Below, piece after piece: positions 1 to 11,431 of a stretch of 64,000 nt of DNA; positions within the stretch are counted from its first letter, which is position 1; every line of letters begins with the position of its first letter. Source of the DNA: Chrysogorgia sp. JL179-B06 (Eukaryota > Cnidaria > Anthozoa > Scleralcyonacea > Chrysogorgiidae); assembly GCA_035772405.1 (NCBI GenBank), contig JAYKKM010000158.1:558001-622000 (forward strand). Direction: 5' to 3'. A model generated the notes under the pieces. It saw only the letters and a program-made list of their open reading frames with translations. It did not search any database and was not told the DNA's origin. The translations under genes were made by a program, and so were the position numbers.

Positions 1-134
1 CTCAAAATTTCAATAAAAAGATTAACCCGGGAAACCGGAAACCCAAGGTATTTTTTTTTGGCCTAAGAAACTATTCGCTTCTTGAAATTTAGTTCGCTAC
101 AGTAGCGATCTAGTTCGCTACGACCCGCCCTTGT

Positions 135-136
<2 letters not shown>

Positions 137-230
<94 letters not shown>
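137..230. repeat. (TA)n microsatellite, target of Penelope-like element
   Basis: A long pure TA run; it resumes as a short TA/TG run at about 1,990-2,041 after the Penelope-like insertion. The uninterrupted partner in the right arm is at 41,977-42,137. Open frames read as Ile-Tyr repeats here are artefacts. Confidence 0.95.
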
Positions 231-232
<2 letters not shown>

Positions 233-325
233 TTTTCGCTTACCCCAAAACTGGTCTGCTACAACTTGTTTCATCTGTAAAAGAATCTTCAGGCAGTGAC
301 AATATCGAAAGGGATGACCGCTTAT

Positions 326-1449
326 TTATAGGCTTTCTGCCGGAAAGTGGGGGCGTATGTGGGGGACAAAGCATGAGGTCATGGCTTTGTTTGCGTTGAT
401 TACGCGAAATTTATTACGATGACGACACTGTGAAATTATTTCCGCTCTTTTGTTGAGTAAACTATTCTTATTTTTTTCTTTTAAAATACAAAATTTTTCT
501 TCTAAACATAAATTGCATCGTTTTGATCCTCCTGTGTACGAAATAGAATGTTTTAGAATTTGCCAATTAATACTGAAATCTTTATTGTTTTCTTTCAATG
601 TCCAAATATATTTCGAAAGTTCGGTGTCATTTTCATGCTTTTTATGTTGAAAAGATTTAGTGTGGTTGGCCAATCGCTCTTTGAATGTGGTTGCAGTCAT
701 ACCAATGTAGTGTTTTATTTCGTTTGTGATGTTTACTGTCACTGTTGCTTTGTATACTATGTCTCTAGTCATGCATTGTTCCTGAAGCGGGCAAATGGTG
801 TTCTCTCTACAACTGCAATTAGTAGCGTCCCTATCCTGCGGTTTGATGTTCCTAGCTATGCGTGCATTGTGCTTAGTGATTATTGACTTAACATTGTTCA
901 TGCAGCTGTAACTTACTTTAACTGTATTTCTGTTAAAAATCTTATGGAGCTTGTGGTGCGGAGGGAAATGTTTGTCAATTAGGCTAAGGAAATTACGTCC
1001 TATGTTAGTGCTGACACTCTTGCTAAATGGTGGGTTGAACCAAATGATATTGCGTTGCCTATTCCTACGTGGTCGTTGCGGTGTATCATGAGTGTAGCTA
1101 AGTTCATGATTAAAGTTGCTGTGCCTAAGCGCGTTCTGATATAAGGGTGCAGATTCCTGAAAAGTTTGCTCATCTGACGAAAGGAGTTTAATGCGTTTGT
1201 TAATTGATGCAGGTAGTTGCCTTGTTATGCTTGGTGGATGGTTAGAGTGCATATTTATGTATAGCGGATCGTCATTGGGCTTCCTATAGGGCCTATAGTT
1301 TCCATTGTTAAGGTCGAAAGTTACATCTAAAAAGTTTACTATACGTAAATTTGATTCGGCGGTGATTTTTAGGTCAAATTGCTCGAAAATTTTGTGGAGA
1401 TATTTTCTTGTTTTGTCTGCTAAACGTGTTGATTTACTTTTTATGATAG
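326..1449 (-). pseudogene. Penelope-like RT C-terminus plus GIY-YIG endonuclease (5'-truncated)
   Basis: The minus-strand frame is open to a stop at about 326. Upstream part: RT thumb/linker motifs LRIVNFLDV, NGNYRPYRKPNDDPLYI and SNHPPSI, typical of Penelope-like elements. Next comes a Cys-rich linker (NCSCRENTICPLQEQC), then a GIY-YIG-type endonuclease with IVYKATV, KHYIGMT, FKERLANH and ELSKYIW. The fingers and palm of the RT, including the YxDD motif, are missing. Past 1,449 the frame runs into the antisense of the terminal repeat, so upstream residues are not real protein. In intact elements this domain nicks the target for reverse transcription; this copy cannot act alone. Confidence 0.85.
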
Positions 1450-1483
1450 CATTGGTATGACTGCAACCACATTCAAAGAGTGA

Positions 1484-1831
1484 TTGGCCAACCACACTAA
1501 ATCTTTTCAACATAAAAAGCATGAAAATGACACCGAACTTTCGAAATATATTTGGACATTGAAAGAAAACAATAAAGATTTCAGTATTAATTGGCAAATT
1601 CTAAAACATTCTATTTCGTACACAGGAGGATCAAAACGATGCAATTTATGTTTAGAAGAAAAATTTTGTATTTTAAAAGAAAAAAATAAGAATAGTTTAC
1701 TCAACAAAAGAGCGGAAATAATTTCACAGTGTCGTCATCGTAATAAATTTCGCGTAATCAACGCAAACAAAGCCATGACCTCATGCTTTGTCCCCCACAT
1801 ACGCCCCCACTTTCCGGCAGAAAGCCTATAA
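1484..1831 (+). pseudogene. Second, inverted copy of GIY-YIG C-terminal coding segment
   Basis: Within the plus-oriented pseudo-LTR (1,450-1,926) the last about 105 codons of the endonuclease are repeated, from ANHTKSF to the same stop. It is part of the terminal repeat and has no upstream coding sequence, so it is not a separate gene. Confidence 0.85.
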
Positions 1832-1989
1832 ATAAGCGGTCATCCCTTTCGATATTGTCACTGCCTGAAGATTCTTTTACAGATGAAACAAGTTGTAGCA
1901 GACCAGTTTTGAGGTAAGCGAAAATCTATTATTTGCTCTAACTATATGTTGTTGAGCACTCTTTGCATTTCGTAGACCAAAACCTACAC

Positions 1990-2041
<52 letters not shown>

Positions 2042-2084
2042 TTCTAGTTATGAATAATGAGTAGAGACAAATGAAAACAGGTAT

Positions 2085-2288
2085 GAAAAGTACTTCTGCC
2101 AAATTGCGGTCGCTGGGCGTGTCCAAAGCGCTGTCGCTGGGCGTGTCCAAAGCGCTGTCGCTGGGGCGTGTCCAAAGCGCTGCCGCTGGGCGTGTCCAAA
2201 GCGCTGCCGCTGGGCGTGTCCAAAGCGCTGCCGCTGGGCGAGTCCATATTCTCAGGCAAATCCAACTTTATCCTTTTCTGCACTAGAT
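2085..2288 (-). pseudogene. 24-bp coding minisatellite ORF, left copy, frame broken
   Basis: Six copies of a 24-bp unit encode the octapeptide SALDTPSG/SALDTPSD on the minus strand. An extra G in the third copy (about 2,165) shifts the frame, and the translation continues as RQRFGHAQ. The right-arm partner (about 41,718-41,899) is uninterrupted. No known family is recognised. Confidence 0.6.
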
Positions 2289-2289
2289 T

Positions 2290-3780
2290 AAAAATTAAAA
2301 TAAAAAAATAACGATTAAGAAGGGCACTACTACATTTCTGTTTACTTGATTTACTTGTTCTGTTTACTTGATAAAAAGGAATTATTTTTATATATACTGA
2401 ATATACACGACAATTCTGTCACGAAAATAATATTACGTTAGGCTTTGCCTTCTTTCTTCAACCTCATCTGGTCGCTTTTGCTCCAGTTGTTCCAAGTGTT
2501 CTTTGTCACCGAAATATACTTAATTGTTGATCGATAATGGCTGGCAAGTATGTTGGCCATGTTGGTCATAAATAATCTTATACAAAAGTTACAAACTCGG
2601 CATGTTCGATTTTCCGCTTTTTTTCATAAAAATAAGTTCGATAGCATGCACATTAAGCTGTATGTATATTGTATAGTCTGGTATATTATCTTTCTTTTAA
2701 GGTATATTACAGCTTCCAAGGTTTATTATTTATCAAGATAACGTTTGAAGAATAGTGCCTTGTTATAAATTTACAATACACTGTTATTTTCAGGGAGTTA
2801 TTTTTTCTCCAAAAATCGGGTCTAAAAAAAGGTTCAAAATAATCCGTTTTGGGGAGTTAAATTTACTCCCCTTTTTGGAGTCAGTGATATTCACCGCAGC
2901 CAGTTGGCGTGTTAATAAAAAAACATCAATCGTTCTCTCCGTTAGTTTCTTTATCGCTTTATTATGAAAACTCTGTCAGATTTTGGACACAAAATACATC
3001 GCAAACGTTTCTCACCGCCCTATAGAACTCCAAACTAAATTTATAATTTCTCCCTATATCCCGTAATTACGTCACTTACCAATAGCGGAACTCAATTAGA
3101 CCATTAATTTAATTAATTACTCTTTTTTATTAAAGTGCCTATCTCAGGGTTGGGGATTTTACATATTTAGGATATTTGGAACATTCTAAGAAGATTTGTA
3201 ATATATCTTCTTTTCCTAAAATGTCATCTTCATGGACTTTTTTGCTGTTAAAGTTGGCGATTTTGACGATGGCCGTGAAATTTTTTTAATGGGTTCTAGT
3301 CGCCGGAAGTGACGTAGAAGCAGGTGCGTTAGTGTTTTTACTTTCGAATGAACCCAGTTGATACGCTAGAATAGCGCTGTATGCTATTTCTTTTTTGCGA
3401 CAATAACGATGTACTATCCCGACTCATGGGAGGCGAAAAAGAGGATAGCTTAGTGTGAAAGGAACGCGAATTTCGTCAAAGATAAAGGTGTGAAATGAAT
3501 GCCGACATCCATTTCTGTGATCTGTTCGTTGTTCCAAGTAAGTTTCAACGGGAATATTTGGTTACTATAAGACGATTCACAGCAGTTTATCACGAGGAAA
3601 CCCGTCGGTGTGGCGATTACAAAACAACAACAATAGAGCGCGTTTTTTCCGGAAAGTGACAAGAACTATTCTTTTTATCGAAGTATTTTGTTTGCGATCG
3701 ATCTTCGATCAATAATATATCGAAATATACTAGACTTGATGACCTCTGGTTCTAATGCTGATAGACAAAATTACTAGACT
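2290..3780. other. Arm sequence without recognised gene (left)
   Basis: AT-rich sequence mirrored at about 40,255-41,690. It contains a GGAGTTAAATTTACTCC-type short palindromic patch (about 2,794-2,890). Short frames here have no recognisable domain. A segment just right of the mirrored stretch (about 41,470-41,560) reads EHLEQLEQKRADEVEERRQS in one frame and could be a coiled-coil exon remnant, but splice phases do not connect it. Confidence 0.5.
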
Positions 3781-3782
3781 AG

Positions 3783-3997
3783 GATGTAAACATTATTCCG
3801 GGATACGCAATCGAGATCGAAGACGAAGTAAAACTGTCTGGGCCATTACCTGAAGACGAATCATCAGAATGCATTGTCAAGCCGTATGAAGACGAGTCGA
3901 TTGCAGATGAATTTAGGATCGCAAATTTAATGAGCAAATGCGACTTGAAAAATATCTTCTACGATGGCTATAAATTCGCTTTGCGGGCCACAATCAG
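3783..3997 (+). CDS. Acidic exon-like segment, left copy
   Basis: Preceded by CTAGACTAG and followed by CAG|gtgaac, 215 bp are open in one frame, starting DVNIIPGYAIEIEDEV, then acidic PEDESSE and YEDESIADEF, ending FALRATIR. There is no ATG, so it would be an internal exon. The right-arm copy (40,039-40,253) keeps the same open frame and boundaries. A related shorter segment lies inverted nearby (about 4,560-4,905). Family unknown. Confidence 0.5.
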
Positions 3998-4930
3998 GTG
4001 AACGATTTATCAGTGAATTTATGTTTACGTTTTATCGAATGTTGTATACTGGCATGCCATATTTGCAATTGGCCATATTTACTAAAACAAAATTGTATGC
4101 TGTCAAAGCCAAATGATTCGCATGTTTATATTTGTTATATAACTGGTCACTGCGTCTAGCGGGCTGCAAATATCGAAGAATTGACGAGGCAAAGTATAAA
4201 ATAGAAGATACAGAAAGCAGGTAGATACTGTCAGTATTGATTAATAGAATACCCGTTCGCTTTCCGATTTCCACTTGCGAATAAGCCAGCTGCGCACAAT
4301 TCACCTAGGCTAATAGAATTGCTTCATTCTTCAAAATTGCCACAATTCAGTGCTCGTCGAATTCGATAAACAACAACGAATGTGCGATTTCATCTTCAAA
4401 CTTGAAGAAATTGACTCTGTATATGTATACTGTCGCCTGCAAGTTCAGATTTCAAAAGTGGATGCAAGTATCCCATTAATCTATAATCAACAGACAGTTC
4501 CTACCTGTTTTCTGTACCGATCTTTTATTTGATACTTCATCTTGTCAATTTTTTTATGTAAGTATCCCGCTAGACGCAGTGACCATGGTCATTGGTATTA
4601 ACCGTTTCAATGCAAGCTTTGATTTAGTGACATTCCTTCGCATTCGCAAGCAGTTCAGTGTCAGAGAAATATCGAATAGAATTAAACATGCGAATCACAG
4701 CATACAATTTTGTTTTAGCAAATGCGTGTATACAACATTGCAGATAAAACGTAAACATAAATTCACTGATAAAATCAACTTTCAATTAAACTTACCAATC
4801 ATTTACCTTATCGTGCCCCTCAAAAGCGAATCTGTAGCCGTCGTACTAAAGACCTTTTTCAACTTTCAAGTCGCATTTTCTCATAAACCGCGTTGCCCAC
4901 ACAACGCAAAATTCCCATTGGCTGAAATCG
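3930..4930. repeat. Inverted duplication within the left arm
   Basis: About 3,930-4,330 and 4,340-4,930 are imperfect reverse complements that share ACTGCGTCTAGCGGG, the AAAATTGTATGCTGTCAAAG segment and an exon-like piece. Each side contains a related open segment ending before a CAG|gtag-type donor: one reads LRLAGCKYRRIDEAKY, the other LRLAGYLHKKIDKMKY. The divergence is greater than that between the large arms, so this duplication is older. Mirrored at about 39,100-40,105. Confidence 0.6.
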
Positions 4931-5008
4931 TTGATTGACAGGTCAAGAATAATCCATCGTCTGGACGAATGTACTTTAAAGATCCACGATCTATATCGCA
5001 TTATCGCT

Positions 5009-5196
5009 TAGCCTGCGAGCAGACGGTTGTTTGGGGGGGGGGGGGGCTATATTCGGGACGCGGAATACGAGGCGGAAAAACCGCGAGGCGGAAAACCAGC
5101 GAGGCGCGCCGCGGGTTTTCCGCCTCGTTGTATTCCGCGTCCCGAATATAACCCCCCTCCCCCCCCCCCCCAAACAACCGTCTGCTACGCAGGCTA
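5009..5196. mobile_element. TAGCCTGCG foldback MITE with 9-bp TSD (left)
   Basis: Termini TAGCCTGCG...CGCAGGCTA continue into a hairpin containing the AGACGGTTGTTTGG, poly-G and CGGAATACGAGGCGG segments. The flanking 9-bp repeat ATTATCGCT is exact (5,000-5,008 and 5,197-5,205). A 9-bp duplication is compatible with the Mutator superfamily; that assignment is inference. Confidence 0.85.
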
Positions 5197-5563
5197 ATTA
5201 TCGCTCTGATACTTGTTTTACACGAATTAATATATAGGTTGGCTTTAGCCATAATCAAATAACAAGTTGAAGAAACCTTATATATTAAGACTAAACAGTC
5301 ATTTCCAATAGGCAGTTGCAAAATTTTCAACGTTTCAGCAATCGTGTTGTTCAAAATGGTTTAGACTTTTTAAACTTTCCGACTTGTTTGCCCTATACAC
5401 GCACTATGTTTGAGGTGTCAAATGTAAATTGCGTAACAAAAGAGCACTACTCCTCGCAGGTAAGGTGTAGTTTTTCAGTGCGTAAGTTTTTCCGTGTATT
5501 ACAGCCTGCAAACCGTAGTACAAGCAAAAATAGGGAGAATATTTACACCAGACTAGTGTATAT

Positions 5564-5842
5564 GATGGAGACAGAGCATTCTCGGTTGCAGCGCCAAAAC
5601 TGTGGAATTCATTACCACAGGAAATTAGAAGCTTTGAAATGTTACGTAATTTTAAGTCTGCAGTTAAGACTTTTCTTTTTTAAAATTAATAGTTATTGTT
5701 CATAGTGTTAATATATGTAGTAGGCTTTATCTTATAATGAAACTGTAATTAGTTTTAAAAGTAACTTTAAGAATATATATATTGTTGTAAGAGCATTGAG
5801 ACTATTGTATAATGCTCCTAATACGTCTTTATTATTATTATT
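5564..5842 (+). pseudogene. 5'-truncated LINE 3' end (left arm only)
   Basis: One frame reads GDRAFSVAAPKLWNSLP followed by QEIRSFEMLRNFKS, the usual C-terminus of CR1/L2-type LINE reverse transcriptases. A 3' UTR and a short (TTA)n tail follow. The right arm (about 38,460-38,480) lacks the segment and shows the empty TATATAAATG-like target, so this is a post-duplication insertion. It is not functional. Confidence 0.8.
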
Positions 5843-5849
5843 ATATAAA

Positions 5850-6651
5850 TGAATATACCTTAATATAGTTCTTTTGGCCTATTTCCCTGTTTAAACACCT
5901 TACATGCATGGTTTTACCAGTATGAGCCGTGGATAAACACACTTTATTTTAACAAAATGTTTACATTACCAGCGTCGGCGTTGCAATCAAAAAGGCAAAA
6001 TCTTAACACCACGTCGATCTCAGGACACCAACCTGCCAGTACCAGTCACATGCGGCCAAGACGTCCGCGTCATCGTGTCGCGTCGTCGAATCTTAAAGTC
6101 TAAAATCTATTTTCGTACGCGATTATGTGTCCATTAGCCGCGGACCAGAACCGCAAATCGAACCGCAACAGAACCTCAACCAAACCGCAAAGTGCATTAG
6201 GTTATCTCTGAGCAGTACTGTACCTACACCACTACATGCCTGGGATATTGACACTACAACAACGTTACAAGGCAATCCTCCTTATTACCGGTAATAAGAA
6301 AGTAATTACAAAAGTTCTATAGTTCTATCCTTATTTTAGGCATGGTATATTTCCACACACTCTTGAAAGTAACCCGGCATAATGTAATTGAAAGAGATTA
6401 TCCTGCACTATTCACCTCTTTACAAAGGTGCACAAAATAGTTATTTTTATTTGACTCTAATGAAAAATAAGTCACCTCAAAATGCTTCGGAGGAGGAGGT
6501 TTTCTTGTGAATAACTTTGAGGAGGACTTTGCCTCCCAGAAAAGTTTTGAAATTTAGATTCTCTGAAATGCATAAATTTGCTGCTTTCTTAGTGCACTAT
6601 ATTTTAAAAGTTATATTAGACGACCTGCCAAGGCTTCAAACTATTAGTTTT
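5850..6651. other. Arm sequence without recognised gene
   Basis: Mirrored at about 37,660-38,450. Apart from short GAGGAGG-rich and AGGTGAC patches near 6,480-6,530 nothing recognisable is seen. Confidence 0.5.
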
Positions 6652-8025
6652 GATGGCATTTTTGTTACAAGAAGGTAACCATGATAAATCATATCGGATA
6701 GTGTATACTTTGAAGGTAAAGGGGGGTTACCGGTCGTAATTATTGATTTATATTCTAAAATTTGGAGATTTTTAAAAGCACAATGTGATGAATGGGATAT
6801 CTGCATGTAAAGTGCTGCCTAATACATTTGTGTTTTATTTGGATTGGCTAAATTCAGAATGCTATCCAATCAGCGTGGCCGAGGTTCTAATTATCCTAAT
6901 TCGCATAACTCACAATCATAAACAAACAAGAAACATTGCGCAAATTTCCTCCAATATAACACTTCGAAGAACAGCCACAACAAGCAGCCAACTTTTTGTT
7001 ACAAACAGGTAACCACCATAGAAATGTAGCTTAGACATTAATCAAGATGACTAAGCCGGTTACCATCCATGTATCACAAGATGGCATTGTTGAGCCGGTG
7101 AGTTAAAGTGCTGAAGATATCATGAGTAACACTGTACTGCATATAGTACAAAAGCTTCAACATTACGTACATGGCGGTATATGCAATTACCAAAATAAAA
7201 CGAAGTAAATTGCGAATATGAGACTTTTCTGTATCTACCAGATCAAATAAATTTCTGATTCTTAGCAAGCTTACGTTGTTGTGGCTTTTCTTCGAAGTGT
7301 TATATTTAGGTGTATTCTCGCCATATTTCTTGTTTTTAGGTTAACCAGAACTGGAGGCACGATGATTGGATGACGCTCTGAAGCGAGCCATTCAAAATAA
7401 ATCACCTACTGTACATATACATGCAAAAATCTCGCAAGTTGTTACAGCATTGTTGCCTTAACAATGGAACAATGCTGTAACAACTTGTTGACATATGTGA
7501 ACAACATTGATAAATGAACAACATTGTTCTGCATTGTTTCAACAAGTTGTTACAGCTTGATGAAACAACAACCGTTGTTCACACATGTTGTAACAACCGA
7601 AGAACGTGTTACAACATGCGTGAACAACGGTTTGATACATCAACCATGTTCACCATTGTTGTAACATTGTTTTTCATCGTTTTTATTTCGTCATGCTGTT
7701 ACATGTTGTATCATGTGCGAACAACGTTGTTGGCTATAAAAATGTGCTGTTGGAACAACTTGTTCATGACTGTTCATTTATCCGTGAACAAGTTGTTCAA
7801 ACCATAAGTGAACAACTTGGAAAAATATTCGCCTGTTGACAACCGTGAACAAGTTGTGCGTTTTTACGCATGTAGTTTGCATTCATCCCAGTGTGCCTTT
7901 AAAAAAACCCAAATTTTAGTATAAAAATTTCAAATTAGGACGCATGGTAACCCCCTCACCTTCAAAATATAAGCCATCCGATACTATCTGGCATTGGTTA
8001 CCGGCTCGTAACAAAAAATGCCATC
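6652..8025. mobile_element. Foldback element with GATGGCATTTTTGTTAC termini (left)
   Basis: About 6,652-6,800 and 7,890-8,025 are imperfect reverse complements; the ends read GATGGCATTTTTGTTAC and GTAACAAAAAATGCCATC, with GGTAACC and GGGGGTTACC inside. A second inner inverted pair (ACACTTCGAAGAACAGCCAC near 6,960 and GTGGCTTTTCTTCGAAGTGT near 7,280) lies within. No transposase is present. The mirrored copy is 36,291-37,659. Confidence 0.7.
7430..7870. repeat. Cluster of AACAAGTTGTT-type palindromes (left)
   Basis: Over about 440 bp, short palindromes of the form AACAAGTTGTT, AACAACGTTGTT and TGTTGTAACA recur on both strands at irregular spacing. The region could form many alternative hairpins. 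Open frames through it are a by-product. Mirrored at about 36,466-36,880. Confidence 0.8.
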
Positions 8026-8029
8026 AACA

Positions 8030-9112
8030 GTTTTGCCAGAGACACTTTTATCGAGGTTGGGCGGCCATCTATATCAAGATTGTGGAAGGAGTCAAAATTG
8101 GCAACTTATCCCTTAGAAGTTTCAAATTGGAGAGTAAAGTATTATAGACATTTCACCACATTTTTCAGTAGTTGTAAAATATACGTACTTGTTCATCCAT
8201 CTTCCTCCTTTTATGTGTCCTTGTGTAAAACAAAAAGAGAACAATGATTAAACGACAAGTTCTGGTAAAAGAGCGTGGCCAGGCCAATGACAGCTTCAGT
8301 TGTCAGTCAACAATCATAATATGGTGTTCTGCACTGCTGGCATGTGTATCGCTTCTCCAAGCTTTTTTAAAACACAAGTAAATAACAATATATTCTATAC
8401 GGTAATTCTAATTATCGCGCAAAATTCAAATCAAACACTTGAATATCAAATGTCAGAGTTTGGACTAGATACAGTAGTTTGTAATCAGTTATAATAATAT
8501 ACATGAAAATGTTTCTCGACTGTGATTGGCTGATCGTAGCGCAGTTAATCCCAAATAGCAATGTAAAAAAGTGTAACAACAGTGCAAAAATGTGTAACAA
8601 GCTTTTCCGATTGGCTAATAAACAACCGGAAACTGCCGGAAAGCCAACAAAATGGCTATATGCGGATTTTGAAGGATGTTTTTTCCTTCACGAGATAATC
8701 CAATATGGCGACCAAAACATAGAGTTGTCGAAGAACATTTCGATGAAATACAGAAGGAATTTTGCTTTAATATTGTCATTAAAGCTCCTGCAAGAAGACT
8801 AGAAGAGGTTTATAGATGCTATGAGTTGAAACGTTTGACGTTTTACTGAACGAAACCTAAAATCGCAGTTCTAGTTGCCCAATGGGCAACTAGAAAATGT
8901 TCTTAATTTCGACCCCTGTGCATATTATGTTACAAGGGAGCTGATATTTGCTAAGAAAACCGAATCAGAAGTAAGAGTATCGATTTAATACTTTTAGGCC
9001 GCCGGCGAGAGAGAGTTGTGGGCATAAAACTTAATTAAAATCGCCGAACTTAATTGACTCAAACATCGAACTCATCATGTGCCTAACACATCTCTACTTT
9101 GCAGGATATCAG
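8030..9112. other. Arm sequence with possible exon remnant
   Basis: Mirrored at about 35,219-36,290. At about 8,716-8,850 one plus frame reads HRVVEEHFDEIQKEF and APARRLEEVYRCYELK to a stop, which looks protein-like but matches nothing I recognise. A 27-nt perfect hairpin, TTCTAGTTGCCCA and its complement around one base, is at 8,869-8,895 (35,440-35,466 on the right). Confidence 0.4.
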
Positions 9113-10117
9113 CTGGCACGTCCACAGGCTTCCCGTGTACAAGCATTGTCCTTATATAGTAAAGTATATTGTATATGTCATCAAAGCAATTAAAATAACC
9201 AAAACACAATTAAATATAATATACCTCGTGTAGTTTTGTTCCTTCTTGTATTGCAGCCTCATACTTTGTAAGTTTTTAGCACATTGCTGGCTTAGCGGTA
9301 TGCTTGCTCCACTCATACAGATGAAATATAAAGGCTGGAAACACAATATCCAAACTGCCAACATTCGATGCAAGATTAGAAACCAGTAAATCCATAAATA
9401 TCCTCCAAATTCACAACATTGACAAAGATTAGTAATCCTTTCATCCATATATCGGACTGGAATCCAAAATTCGCAAATCTAAATGCAAAATTGCGGCGAT
9501 TTTAACACAGTCAAAGCTTCGATTTTGCCACAAAAGTAACTGCTTGTTTGAGACAGCACCGTCCTATGATTGGCTAATTTTTTCCATTGCGTGATTCAAA
9601 GTCCTACCTAACCCCAGAGCTCGACACGTGATTCTATATACGTCCTCTGATTGGCCAACTGTTGCCATTGTGTGATTCAAGACATCCTCCGATTGGCCAA
9701 TTGTTGCCATTAATTCAAAGGGTAAAATCGAAGCTTTGACTGCGTTAAAATCGCCGCAATTTTGCATTTAGATTTGCGAATTTTGGATTCCAGTCCGATA
9801 TATGGATGGAAGGATTACTAATCTTCGTCAATGTTGTGAATTTGGAGGATATTTATGGATTTACTGGTTTTTATCTTGCATCGAATGTTGGCAGTTTGGA
9901 TATCATGTTTCCAGTCTTTATATTTCATCATACCGCTAAGCCAGCAATGTGCTAAAAACTTACAAAGTATGAGGCTGCAATAGAAGAGAAGAACAAAACT
10001 ACACCAGGTATATTATATTTAATTGTGTTTTGGTTATTTTAATTGCTTCGATGACATATACAATATACTTTACTATATAAGGACAATGCTTGTACACGGG
10101 AAGCCTGTGGCACGTCA
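9113..10117. mobile_element. Nested foldback element of about 1 kb (left)
   Basis: About 9,113-9,560 and 9,712-10,117 are near-perfect reverse complements sharing ACAGGCTTCCCGTGTACAAG and TCCGATATATGGATG. The 150-bp centre has tandem ATTGGCCAA-type motifs. Predicted 98- and 100-codon frames at the two ends are opposite sides of this repeat, not genes. Mirrored at about 34,216-35,218. Confidence 0.8.
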
Positions 10118-10222
10118 GACACATTCGTGGCATAAACAACCTCTGAAACAAATACTTATAAGAAAATTGGGAAGAATCTTTTGACTCCAGTACAAATAGC
10201 AAATGGAAGTCCCCGTACTGCT

Positions 10223-11070
10223 CCAGTACGAATAGCCACTTCGTTTTTAAAACACAAGTATACTGTCTCTGTCTGTAAAATATCTTTACACTCCATATCA
10301 TAAGTTTAAAGTAGGTTAAACGAATCGGTTAGTAAACTATTGCTTACACTTACTGTTTAATACTGTACTTACGGTTCGTAATCGCTCATTTGTAATTTTC
10401 AATCTAATCCGAAGACCGAACGACGCGCCAATAATATTTCATTACGCATGCGCACACGTTTTTCCGCGTAGTTACTTGAAGTACTCCGTTATTTCTGTGC
10501 CGTTATCACTGTTGTAAATCCGCTGACCAGAATCACTCTTCAATTTGTTTCTGGCCCATAAGTACAAACACGCATACAAATTGAAATACACGCATAGAAA
10601 TTCAAATACAAGCATACAAATTCAAATTCACGCATACAAAACTCAGTGCGGACTAGCTTGCAATGGCTTATATGCACTGCTTATATGGTAAGGCTTCTTG
10701 AATTTACGGAGAAACGAACTGTATACGAACGTTGGCCGAAAAGGTCGCCATTTTGTTTCGCTCACATGCGGTCGTACTGGCTTAGAAACATCATTTAATG
10801 TCGATTAACGAAGCGTTCCAAAATTTACCTTTTAAACAACACGAAACTTCATATTTTGCTTTTGTATTGTTATGCGAGCCAATCCTTGCTCTATAGACGT
10901 CACGCTTCGTAATTTGAAATGGCGTCCAAAGCCGTCCATTGATCAACTGAATTGATAGTTTCTTACTGGAGCCGAACTGTTGTGAACTTAATATGATATG
11001 GAGTGTAAAGATTTACAGACAGTATACTTGTGTTTTAAAAACGAAGTGGCTATTCGTACTGGAGGCAATT
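10223..11070. mobile_element. Foldback element flanked by CAGTACGAATAGCCACTTCG (left)
   Basis: The 85-bp segment at about 10,223-10,309 recurs inverted at about 10,983-11,070, covering CCACTTCGTTTTTAAAACAC and GATATGGAGTGTAAAG. The interior holds tandem ACACGCATACAAATTCAAAT units (about 10,568-10,640). Mirrored at about 32,888-34,115, where two MITEs enlarge it. Confidence 0.65.
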
Positions 11071-11431
11071 TCAAATGATACCATATTATTTGTTGACTGA
11101 CAACATTTTGTGTTTCAGTCGATCGTATCATGCTGTATCATGCGTATCAAATTGTAATTCTTTGCATAATTTTCTAGGTGAGATATTTCCTCATCTCCAC
11201 TAGTGCGGATATCGATGGCGTCATGTTGCGCATTATTTCACAGTAAATAAGAAAAAAATTATTTTAAATTAATCTTTGCTAAAATGTGATTGTTTTTGAA
11301 GTTAATGTTCTTTGTATGGATATTAAGATTATTTTGGTGTTTGTACTTTTTGTAACAGAAAGTCACGTGATGAGTTACGAGCAAAATTCATCGACGAAAA
11401 TAGCGCATTAAAAAACGTGCTCTGCCGGGTA

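Larger units (their letters stand above)
231..1990 (-). mobile_element. Penelope-like element with inverted pseudo-LTRs
   Basis: Two copies of 477 bp (231-707 and 1,450-1,926) lie in opposite orientation around a 742-bp middle that encodes the C-terminal part of a Penelope-like polyprotein on the minus strand. Inverted or partly tandem terminal copies are typical of Penelope-like elements. The element interrupts a (TA)n tract that is continuous in the right arm, so it inserted in this arm only. The core reverse-transcriptase motifs are absent, so the copy is 5'-truncated and not autonomous. The 64 bp at 1,927-1,990 are also missing from the right arm and belong to the insertion. Confidence 0.88.

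Noticed and set aside
450..886. Plus-strand frames of 66 and 108 codons
   Set aside because: They are antisense to the Penelope-like endonuclease coding region.
9152..10301. Paired 98- and 100-codon frames (also 34,044-35,183)
   Set aside because: They are opposite arms of the nested foldback element; each is conserved only because the DNA is duplicated.
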